This document shows positions 1-5,384 of a stretch of DNA of 14,941 nt, piece by piece. The position numbers and the translations under genes are program-made. Source of the DNA: an uncultured Lachnospiraceae bacterium (GTDB lineage: Bacteria > Bacillota > Clostridia > Lachnospirales > Lachnospiraceae); assembly GCA_910585825.1 (NCBI GenBank), contig CAJUEY010000054.1:1-14941 (forward strand), given 5' to 3'. The notes under the pieces are model-generated. The model saw nothing but the letters and a program-made list of their open reading frames with translations. It was not told where the DNA came from and did not search any database. Numbering within the stretch: the stretch's first letter is position 1; each line of letters opens with the position of its first letter.

Positions 1-61
1 TTAACGAACCTTGACAGCTTAACAACTGCTCTGAACTCTGTCACGGGGATTTTATACCCTT

Positions 62-90
62 TTGACGGGTTAATTGTGTGATGTTATGAC
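62..90 (+). promoter_or_regulatory. possible promoter of the first gene
   Basis: TTGACG (62-67) and TATGAC (85-90) are separated by 17 bases, upstream of the gene at 224. The -35 box matches 5/6 and the -10 box 4/6. The leader would be about 125 nt, which is long, so a nearer weak promoter (a TATAAA lies at 166-171 without a good -35) is an alternative. Positions 1-61 show nothing I can name. Confidence 0.3.
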
Positions 91-223
91 TGCATGGATC
101 AATTTTCAGATGCATGGTACAGTTATCAGTTCAGATACTGTTCGGTGAATAATTCAGGTTTATTCTATAAATTATGATTATTTAAATGTGAGTAATAATC
201 CGTTGAGGGAGGTAGATGATACC

Positions 224-1078
224 ATGTTAAATGGAAATACAGTTTGTAATTTTTATTTTGAAGATGAGGAAATTGAAAAATATCTTTGCAAAGAAAAAGG
301 ATATCTTACATATGATGAAGCAGTAAAAATAAAGGAAATTGATATTTCTAAAATGAATGTCAGTAGTCTGTCAGGCTTAGATTCGCTGCCAAATCTTGAA
401 AGAATTACAATAGATACATTTCAATTTCCCATGATAGATGGCGCTTTCAGGTATTCGCCGCTCCAATCCGTGGATGTGATTACGTATAGATTAAATCAAT
501 TAGTGGAGCTTTCGGGAATATATAATGTATTAAAGTGTTTGCTGATCATAGAAGAAAGATCTAAACAGAATGCTGATTTTAAAAAAACAGAATATATAAA
601 CTGTATAAGCTGCATAGAAAGTATTGTGGGGGCGGCTGAGTATTTAATGGAGATGAATTATCACTTAAAAGAAAATGAAACATTTATTACAGGTATTAAG
701 AAACTGATGCAATTTATAAATACAGATATAAGCGTTTTTTATAGAAGGATTATTGATGCTTTTAATTATACAGCAGATTTTTGGAGGCGATTTTATAATA
801 TTGACGATAAAGCGTTGACCGGATTAACGATATATAATACATGGTTATTTTGCGAAAGTGTAACCAAAATAGATTATGAAAAAAAGCTTAGTGAAGTATC
901 TGATATTTTACAATTTGAATTATTGCCGCCGCAAAAATTAAATGAATCAATGCTGCCCTATTTTCATAAAATTCAGGAGACTTTTTCAAAATATATTAAG
1001 CATATAGATAAAAATATGAGTGAAGAAATAAGCAGACAAGTTGGAAGGCAAATAGATGTCACGTACTTTTGGGAGTGA
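224..1078 (+). CDS. orphan protein with one LRR-like stretch, function unknown
   Basis: This 284-residue protein is not one I recognise. The ATG at 224 is preferred over the in-frame GTG at 188, because GAGGGAGGT (205-213) sits 10 bases before 224 and nothing comparable precedes 188. Residues about 38-66 (DISKMNVSSLSGLDSLPNLE and following) read like a single degenerate leucine-rich repeat. The rest is mostly helical, with many Ile, Lys, Glu, Tyr and Asn residues. There is no signal peptide or membrane segment, so it is probably cytoplasmic. The gene is clearly more AT-rich than the pilus and housekeeping genes to the right, which fits an accessory gene acquired by transfer. It stands alone: the next gene on this strand starts at 3220. 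It could be an immunity or defence-associated protein given its neighbours, but nothing in the sequence shows that. Confidence 0.75.
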   Translation: MLNGNTVCNFYFEDEEIEKYLCKEKGYLTYDEAVKIKEIDISKMNVSSLSGLDSLPNLERITIDTFQFPMIDGAFRYSPLQSVDVITYRLNQLVELSGIYNVLKCLLIIEERSKQNADFKKTEYINCISCIESIVGAAEYLMEMNYHLKENETFITGIKKLMQFINTDISVFYRRIIDAFNYTADFWRRFYNIDDKALTGLTIYNTWLFCESVTKIDYEKKLSEVSDILQFELLPPQKLNESMLPYFHKIQETFSKYIKHIDKNMSEEISRQVGRQIDVTYFWE

Positions 1079-1159
1079 TTAAGTGCATTTTCAAAGGCAG
1101 TGGTAGTTTTATGAATTGTAAAAGACTATCAGGTTGTGGTCCAAAGGCACGTTGTTTTG

Positions 1160-1228
1160 ACAAAGCAAAAGACGCCTTGCTAAGCAAGACGTCTTTAGGA
1201 ACTCCTTCTACGCATGGCAGATGAGCTA
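1160..1228 (-). ncRNA. candidate small RNA (promoter + short transcript + hairpin terminator)
   Basis: A near-consensus minus-strand promoter (1234-1262) predicts a start near 1227-1228. A 13-bp hairpin with a U-rich tail ends about 65 nt later. No convincing ORF lies in between: the only ATG-initiated one encodes six residues (M, three Arg, two Ser, then stop) ending at the base of the hairpin, and it lacks a ribosome binding site. The transcript contains AGAAGGAGTT, a free Shine-Dalgarno-like stretch, in its middle. The alternatives are a short leader with an attenuator, or a mobile promoter-terminator unit. The strand is supported because the one mismatched pair of the hairpin (C-A read on the plus strand) becomes a U-G wobble on the minus strand. 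Confidence 0.45.
1168..1196 (-). terminator. 13-bp hairpin with U-rich tail
   Basis: Read on the minus strand, AAAGACGTCTTGC pairs with GCAAGGCGTCTTT across a TTA loop. There are 13 pairs including one G-U wobble. The tail reads TTTTGCTTTGTC. It can end the candidate small RNA and also any read-through from the DUF3800 cassette to its right. The plus strand carries a C-A mismatch and no T-run, so activity for the gene ending at 1078 is less likely. Confidence 0.65.
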
Positions 1229-1233
1229 TTATT

Positions 1234-1262
1234 AGTATATGCGATTTTCTGTGATTTGTCAA
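1234..1262 (-). promoter_or_regulatory. strong minus-strand promoter of the candidate small RNA
   Basis: On the minus strand, TTGACA (complement of 1257-1262) and TATACT (complement of 1234-1239) are separated by exactly 17 bases. This is a 6/6 plus 5/6 sigma-A match. It lies downstream of the gene ending at 1304 and points away from it, into a region with no supported ORF. Confidence 0.6.
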
Positions 1263-1303
1263 TGAGTTTGGGGTGTAAATATCTGTTAATTATTTCCTAC
1301 CGC

Positions 1304-1819
1304 TTATGCTTGAGCTTTATACTGTTCATAATGCTGAAGCTTTTTTCTTAATGAATGATCCTGCTCGAAGTAAAAAGCTGTAACTAATAAGCAATATGAA
1401 TCTCGGCGTTCTACAACGACCATATAGCGTTCCTCTTCAAGTAGCATATGTACTCTGGTTGTGTTTCGATACGGTTCACTCCAAACTTTTATCCACTCAC
1501 ATTCTTCACATTGCGTTATATCACAATTATAATTCTCAATAAACGCACGAACCCATCTGATTCTCTCGCATCTTCTAAAATCCGGCACACGTTCTCCGCT
1601 TTTTAGATAATCTTGACAGGTTACATGAAAAAATGCCTCTTCCTTTCCATATTCAATCGGATGCCTGCGAATATTTACCTGCTTTCCTTCAAATGTAGGA
1701 CGTGATTTTATAAAGTCATTCTGAAAAATCTCATATAACGCCGTTTGATATTGAGGATAGTTATTATCATAGTCATTCCACAATTCTAATTTTGGCAACC
1801 AACAATTATCTCTTGTCAT
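1304..1819 (-). CDS. BECR-like (RelE/barnase/EndoU-type) small protein, partner of DUF3800
   Basis: The start is the ATG at 1819, which overlaps the stop of the DUF3800 gene as ATGA. GGGAGGG lies just upstream, so translation is very likely coupled. An in-frame start at 1840 has no such support. The product has 171 residues, is soluble, and has no signal peptide. The C-terminal half (about 107-171) has a strand pattern ending in YCLLVTAFYF and then KKLQHYEQYK. This resembles the last strand and helix of BECR-fold nucleases, in which short beta strands carry His and Arg catalytic residues. Candidate residues are H53, H65, R123 and H125. A Cys pair (CEEC, about 104-107) may bind a metal. The BECR assignment is inference from motif shape only. 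If correct, the protein would be an RNase-like toxin or effector. Its coupling to DUF3800 and position behind an hsdR remnant suggest a phage-defence role. Confidence 0.7.
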   Translation of the reverse strand: MTRDNCWLPKLELWNDYDNNYPQYQTALYEIFQNDFIKSRPTFEGKQVNIRRHPIEYGKEEAFFHVTCQDYLKSGERVPDFRRCERIRWVRAFIENYNCDITQCEECEWIKVWSEPYRNTTRVHMLLEEERYMVVVERRDSYCLLVTAFYFEQDHSLRKKLQHYEQYKAQA

Positions 1820-2529
1820 ACTGTCCCTCCCGCTTCCCATGAAAGCAGGTTTATTTTTTCCTCACGCAATAGCGTTGTTTTTCGCAATGTATAGCCTGAA
1901 CGTTCTTTGATCAAATCAATAACTTCTTGCTTTGCACTACTCTTTACAAATCCATCAGGAAATCTGCGATTTTCATAACCGATAGCACCTATAATAACAT
2001 CAACTATCTGCATGATTTGAACTTCATCAGATCGTATAGGTTGCAACCGCCGAATCACTTTTTGAGAAAAGTCATACATAGAATTGCAGCATACTTCTCT
2101 CAATTTTTTTGCTTTTCGAGCAGAGTTAGTATCTTTAATGTCAATATAAACCTCAAAGTTATCAGTTGGAGAAAAGATAACTTTGAGCATATCAAAATAC
2201 ATTTTATAATACCATGTATCGTGTGTTTGTTGATAGCGTTCGTGATTTAGTCTTGTCTTATCTGGAATAATGACACCCCGAAAATGTAAATCATCATCAT
2301 CAAAGAAATAATTAACCAAATCTTTGTACAAATCAACTTTTGCAGGGCTGATTTTCGTCCACTTCATTTCCATTGTTTCGGAAACATTATTTCTTTTTTT
2401 GATTTGACGAATCCGCTCATTGATTTCTTTCAGTTTTGACTGTGGACACCACACAGCCCCTAACACCATAACATTACTGTTATCATGTTCAAGATGACAT
2501 GTCTCATCACAGTAAACATTATACAACAT
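1816..2529 (-). CDS. DUF3800 family protein (RNase H-like fold)
   Basis: This 237-residue protein carries the DUF3800 pattern. There is an N-terminal strand with YCDE (D8, E9), a Glu/Lys/Trp stretch EMKW (54-57), an acidic strand YIDIKD (128-133, D130), and a C-terminal QIVDVIIGAI (D177). In this family the acidic residues are thought to form an RNase H-like active site, but the substrate is unknown. Members often sit in phage, plasmid and defence islands. The start at 2529 is backed by GAGGTGG nine bases upstream. It begins 9 bases after the stop of the HsdR fragment and overlaps the next gene by 4 bases (ATGA), so the three form one leftward unit. The first acidic motif reads DET rather than the common DES, a mild variation. 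The family call is confident; the function is open. Confidence 0.85.
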   Translation of the reverse strand: MLYNVYCDETCHLEHDNSNVMVLGAVWCPQSKLKEINERIRQIKKRNNVSETMEMKWTKISPAKVDLYKDLVNYFFDDDDLHFRGVIIPDKTRLNHERYQQTHDTWYYKMYFDMLKVIFSPTDNFEVYIDIKDTNSARKAKKLREVCCNSMYDFSQKVIRRLQPIRSDEVQIMQIVDVIIGAIGYENRRFPDGFVKSSAKQEVIDLIKERSGYTLRKTTLLREEKINLLSWEAGGTV

Positions 2530-2538
2530 ATTTCCACC

Positions 2539-2988
2539 TCAATTATCTTTTTTCATTCCGTAATGCACCGGTTCCTCTGCCACCATAGATAGTGTTGGTT
2601 CTGTATCATAAAGATATGTAACCTTATCCGGTTCTTTTGAAACCTCTGGGCTAATCAGTCCGAAATATTTCTCAAAGAACCCTTTCAGTTTTTCAATAAC
2701 TGTCTGTTTCTTCTTATCACGAGAACCTCTACCTCCGAAACGGGAAACGGGCGGCATCAGTCGGTCAACATCCGTGCCGGTGGTTTTGAGTACACCATCA
2801 CGGAAAGCGTTTTCCACAAATTTTCTTGTTTCCTCCGGTTTCAATTTTTCTTCAGTGATCAAAGTCTGAATATCGGTTTCTCTCTGCTCTCTGACAAAAC
2901 GCTGCCAGTCAGTATTGACATTGGTGCTCGTGTTGATGGTAGCAATAAAGTTTTCGATTAGTTCCTTGCATAAGCGTGGGGTCATCAT
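2539..2988 (-). pseudogene. hsdR: C-terminal fragment of type I restriction subunit HsdR
   Basis: About 149 residues match my memory of the extreme C-terminus of EcoR124-class HsdR. The diagnostic stretches are FIATINTSTNVNTDW, ETRKFVENAFRDG, KTTGTDVDRLMPPVSRFGG and VIEKLKGFFEKYFGL. Full HsdR is about 1,000 residues, so the helicase and nuclease domains are missing. The same frame stays open upstream to about 3060 (a further 24 codons), where it meets a TGA. No ribosome binding site precedes the ATG ATG at 2988/2985. The simplest reading is a deletion remnant of a type I restriction-modification locus, and no hsdM or hsdS is in the window. In full-length HsdR this domain contacts the methyltransferase, so an expressed stand-alone copy could still bind HsdMS. 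The ORF has no internal stop or frameshift, which suggests a recent truncation or some selection to keep it. Confidence 0.8.
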
Positions 2989-3163
2989 ATTTGGCGTGGT
3001 ATCTTTAACTATGGGAATCTCCGCAATCCCAGTTGCAAATCTTTTTGAGAAAAAGATAGAATAGCATCAAACAATATGTTATAATTTTCGCGTTGTTTAC
3101 CGAAACCTGGCAACAGGAAGGAGGGGCGGCGTTGGATTTTTTCATTTCTTTTTGCCTGTTGGC

Positions 3164-3191
3164 ATTATAGCATATGCAAAATGTTTTTCAA
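3164..3191 (-). promoter_or_regulatory. leftward promoter ahead of the HsdR-fragment/DUF3800 cassette
   Basis: On the minus strand, TTGAAA (complement of 3186-3191) and a perfect TATAAT (complement of 3164-3169) are separated by 16 bases. It would start transcription near 3157 and drive the leftward cassette with a leader of about 170 nt. That leader (3000-3157) holds only short overlapping ORFs without ribosome binding sites. It is divergent from the M24 peptidase gene. I could not find an equally good rightward promoter between 2989 and 3219. Confidence 0.6.
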
Positions 3192-3219
3192 TATGCTTTG
3201 ATTGAAAATGTGATAACCG

Positions 3220-4017
3220 ATGAAAAGCCCAGAAAGAGAATACAGTGATTTTACAGAAAGGCAGGTTACAACAGTGAAGACAAAACAGCATTTATTCAAT
3301 GGATTTAATGTGACAAAGGAAACGCTTGGTTTGTATTCCGCAATGCAGAATTTGAATAGAGCAGCGATAAAACATATTGCTGGCATTATAAAAGCAGGGA
3401 TGAATCTAAGAGATATCAAAGCATTGTGTGAAGATTATTTGTTGAAAAACGGCGCAGATTCATTTTGGTATTGGGATGTCGGCGCTTTTGTTTTTGCCGG
3501 AGATGAAACTGCTGTTTCCGTATCGGGCAAAGATTACAAGGCGGCGAATAGAACCATACAGGAAAATGATATCATCACGATTGATTTGAGTCCTCAAAAG
3601 GATGACATTTGGGGAGATTGTGCAAGAACCCTCGTCTTAGAAAATGGCATAGTATGTGAAGAAATTGACAGAATAGAAAAAGATGAGTGGCGAAATGGAC
3701 TTCAGATGGAAGCATATCTGCACAAGACTTTAATGAATATGGCGGCGCCGAATATGACATTTGAAGAATTGTACGATTACATGAATGATTTGATTGTGAA
3801 AAAAGGATTTCTTAACTTGGATTTTCTCGGAAATCTCGGGCATTCCATTGTAAAAAATAAAAATGACAGGGTATATATTGAAAAGGGTAATTGTAAAAGA
3901 CTATCAGATGTCGAAATGTTTACCTTTGAACCACATATTAGTGTTCCTGATTCCAAATATGGATACAAGAGAGAAGATATCTATTATTTTGATAATGGCA
4001 GGCTGGTAAAATTATAG
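3220..4017 (+). CDS. M24 family metallopeptidase (Xaa-Pro aminopeptidase-like)
   Basis: This protein of up to 265 residues has the pita-bread fold pattern of the creatinase/aminopeptidase family. All five metal ligands are visible: D122 (ITIDLSP), D133 (WGDCART), H208 (NLGHSI), E237 (FEPHI) and E252 (KREDIYYF). It should be a cytoplasmic di-metal peptidase acting on N-terminal residues. It lacks the N-terminal domain of full Xaa-Pro aminopeptidases and is close in size to a single-domain M24 enzyme. The ATG at 3220 has no ribosome binding site. The in-frame GTG at 3274 has AGAAAGGCAGG (3255-3265) upstream and would give 247 residues, so it may be the true start. It stands alone, between the restriction remnant and the perR-rubrerythrin operon. 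The substrate is unknown, and a role in peptide uptake or self-resistance is only a guess. Confidence 0.88.
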   Translation: MKSPEREYSDFTERQVTTVKTKQHLFNGFNVTKETLGLYSAMQNLNRAAIKHIAGIIKAGMNLRDIKALCEDYLLKNGADSFWYWDVGAFVFAGDETAVSVSGKDYKAANRTIQENDIITIDLSPQKDDIWGDCARTLVLENGIVCEEIDRIEKDEWRNGLQMEAYLHKTLMNMAAPNMTFEELYDYMNDLIVKKGFLNLDFLGNLGHSIVKNKNDRVYIEKGNCKRLSDVEMFTFEPHISVPDSKYGYKREDIYYFDNGRLVKL

Positions 4018-4037
4018 ACCGCATAGATGAAAATATT

Positions 4038-4124
4038 TTATGACTCATGTGATTCCACATAACCGATAGACTTCCTCTGAAAAAACTCAATTTGTAAATA
4101 TAGAGCCTGCTGTTTTATATTCAT
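4038..4124 (-). CDS. possible 28-residue small protein
   Basis: The ORF runs from the ATG at 4124 to the TAA at 4038 and has a good ribosome binding site (AAAAGGAAG, 7 bases before the ATG). It encodes a polar peptide starting MNIKQQALYLQIEFF and ending in ESHES. A promoter candidate lies just upstream. It sits downstream of the rubrerythrin terminator, so it would be its own unit. I recognise no family. It may also be the trimmed start of a lost gene. Confidence 0.35.
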   Translation of the reverse strand: MNIKQQALYLQIEFFQRKSIGYVESHES

Positions 4125-4153
4125 ATCCGCACTTCCTTTTCTTGTTTACAGGT

Positions 4154-4181
4154 ATCATACACTATTTTTGCAGGAAGTAAA
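4154..4181 (-). promoter_or_regulatory. possible promoter for the 28-residue ORF
   Basis: On the minus strand, TTTACT (complement of 4176-4181) and TATGAT (complement of 4154-4159) are separated by 16 bases. The matches are 4/6 and 5/6. It lies directly past the rubrerythrin terminator and 30 bases before the start codon of the small ORF. Confidence 0.35.
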
Positions 4182-4203
4182 ATAGTTATTGATTTGATTA
4201 AAA

Positions 4204-4235
4204 AAGGGAACAAACCCTTTCCGGTTCATTCCCTT
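4204..4235 (-). terminator. rho-independent terminator of the perR-rubrerythrin operon
   Basis: Read on the minus strand, AAGGGAATGAACC pairs with GGTTTGTTCCCTT around a GGAAAG loop. There are 13 pairs, two of them G-U wobbles that exist only on this strand. The tail is TTTT then AATC. It begins about 35 bases after the rubrerythrin stop codon. Confidence 0.85.
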
Positions 4236-4269
4236 AAGTTTCAAAATTCTTTAAAATCCGGCATTCTGA

Positions 4270-4815
4270 TTAGCCGAAGTATCTCTTAAGAAGTCCCTCA
4301 AATGCTTTTCCGTGTCTAGCCTCGTCACGAGCCATTTCGTGAACCGTATCATGAATCGCATCCAGATTCTGAGCCTTAGCTCTCTTAGCAAGATCCATTT
4401 TACCTGCTGTAGCGCCGTTCTCAGCATCAACTCTCATCTCAAGATTCTTCTTGGTGCTGTCTGTTACAACTTCGCCTAAGAGTTCTGCAAATTTAGCAGC
4501 ATGCTCTGCCTCTTCCCAGGCAGCTTTCTCCCAGTATAATCCGATTTCCGGATAGCCTTCTCTGTGAGCAACTCTAGCCATTGCAAGGTACATACCAACT
4601 TCGGAACATTCGCCTTCAAAATTAGCTCTTAAATCAGCAACGATATCTTCGCTAACGCCTTTTGCAACGCCTACAACGTGCTCAGCGGCCCATGTTCTTG
4701 CTCCTTCTTCCTGTTTGGTGAATTTTTCAGCCGGTACACCGCACTGAGGACATTTCTCTGGCGGCTGATCTCCCTCGTGAACGTAACCACATACTGAACA
4801 TACAAATTTTGCCAT
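4270..4815 (-). CDS. rbr: reverse rubrerythrin (rubredoxin domain first, then diiron domain)
   Basis: This 181-residue protein detoxifies hydrogen peroxide (and probably oxygen) in anaerobes, with electrons passed from an NAD(P)H:rubredoxin route. Residues 1-30 form the rubredoxin-like iron site with two Cys pairs, C6/C9 and C22/C25. Residues about 55-181 form the four-helix diiron domain. Its metal ligands are expected in FEGECSEVGMY (66-76), WEEAEH (100-105), DAENG (130-134) and HEMARDEARH (159-168). The rubredoxin-first order marks the 'reverse' type known from clostridia, as opposed to classical rubrerythrin, where it comes last. GGAG before the ATG supports the start. It lies 20 bases downstream of perR in the same direction, so PerR very likely controls it through the operon promoter. 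The gene is intact and ordinary in length. Confidence 0.93.
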   Translation of the reverse strand: MAKFVCSVCGYVHEGDQPPEKCPQCGVPAEKFTKQEEGARTWAAEHVVGVAKGVSEDIVADLRANFEGECSEVGMYLAMARVAHREGYPEIGLYWEKAAWEEAEHAAKFAELLGEVVTDSTKKNLEMRVDAENGATAGKMDLAKRAKAQNLDAIHDTVHEMARDEARHGKAFEGLLKRYFG

Positions 4816-4835
4816 AGTAATAATCTCCTTTACTT

Positions 4836-5225
4836 TTATATTTTTTTATTTTGATAACATTCTGGACAAAGTCCAAAAAAATGTGTCTCGTGATTTAAAA
4901 TGGAGCCCTGAAAATGCTTTCCGGCCAGTTTGTTGAGATCTGTCTGCAAAGGCATATCAAGGTCTAAAACATTACTGCACTTTGTGCAGATAAAATGATA
5001 ATGAGGCTCGGTTTTTCCATCGTAGCGGTCAGGACCGCTGCCGGAAGAAATTCGCAAAATCTCACCCCTGTCTGCCAGAGAGTTTAAATTCCGATAGACC
5101 GTTCCAAGACTGATATTCGGAAACTGATGTTTCATATCCAGATAAACAGTCTCTGCTGTGGGATGTGTACGATGCGTATCCAGGTATTGCTTGATGAATT
5201 CGCGATGCCTGCTGTATTTAAGCAT
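4836..5225 (-). CDS. perR: Fur-family peroxide sensor PerR
   Basis: This 129-residue Fur-family repressor has a winged helix (about 5-62, including NISLGTVYRNLNSL). Its regulatory metal site is in DRYDGKTEPHYHF (66-78, with H75 and H77), and H21 of THPTAETVY is the likely oxidation-sensitive ligand. Two Cys pairs (C80/C83 and C120/C123) form the structural zinc site. The DGKTEPHYHF motif and the coupling to rubrerythrin favour PerR over Fur or Zur. I chose the ATG at 5225, because the longer frame (to 5309) runs back through the promoter and operator. AAAGGAG is about 12 bases upstream, a slightly long spacing. It is first in a two-gene operon with rubrerythrin. A PerR-box-like site at 5255-5269 just after the predicted transcription start implies autoregulation. 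At 129 residues it is a little shorter than Bacillus PerR. Confidence 0.9.
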   Translation of the reverse strand: MLKYSRHREFIKQYLDTHRTHPTAETVYLDMKHQFPNISLGTVYRNLNSLADRGEILRISSGSGPDRYDGKTEPHYHFICTKCSNVLDLDMPLQTDLNKLAGKHFQGSILNHETHFFGLCPECYQNKKI

Positions 5226-5254
5226 TCGTGTGTGTTCCACTCCTTTATCAAAAG

Positions 5255-5269
5255 TAGTAATGATTCTTA
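5255..5269. promoter_or_regulatory. PerR-box-like operator
   Basis: The 15-bp site TAGTAATGATTCTTA matches the known PerR box consensus (TTATAATNATTATAA) at 10 of 14 positions, symmetrically 5 of 7 in each half. It lies about 5-20 bases downstream of the predicted start of transcription of perR, where a bound repressor would block the promoter. Confidence 0.6.
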
Positions 5270-5280
5270 TTTTCAAAATT

Positions 5281-5309
5281 ACTATAATACAATGACAGGA
5301 GCTTGTCAA
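5281..5309 (-). promoter_or_regulatory. promoter of the perR-rubrerythrin operon
   Basis: On the minus strand, a perfect TTGACA (complement of 5304-5309) and TATAGT (complement of 5281-5286) are separated by 17 bases. Transcription should start near 5274. Confidence 0.8.
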
Positions 5310-5326
5310 CAGTTTTTTTAAAATTT

Positions 5327-5355
5327 TTGGAATATTTCATTCTGGGATGAATAAA
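5327..5355 (+). promoter_or_regulatory. possible promoter of the DUF6128 gene
   Basis: TTGGAA (5327-5332) and AATAAA (5350-5355) are separated by 17 bases, 30 bases ahead of the start codon at 5385. Each box matches 4/6. It is divergent from, and just upstream of, the perR promoter. Confidence 0.3.
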
Positions 5356-5384
5356 ATGCAGTAAAAGTATTAAATAGAGGAAAT

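Noticed and set aside
1111..1224. 37-codon plus-strand ORF with several Cys residues, starting MNCKRLSGCGPKARC
   Set aside because: It has no ribosome binding site, runs antisense through the hairpin and promoter of the candidate small RNA, and its first codons are the 19-bp match to the M24 gene.
1059..1262. Minus-strand ORF of 67 codons over the same region
   Set aside because: It begins inside the -35/-10 region of the promoter at 1234-1262, has no ribosome binding site, and overlaps the end of the gene at 1078. It is better explained as non-coding.
1927..2250. Plus-strand ORF of 107 codons
   Set aside because: It is antisense to the DUF3800 gene, which has family motifs and a good ribosome binding site.
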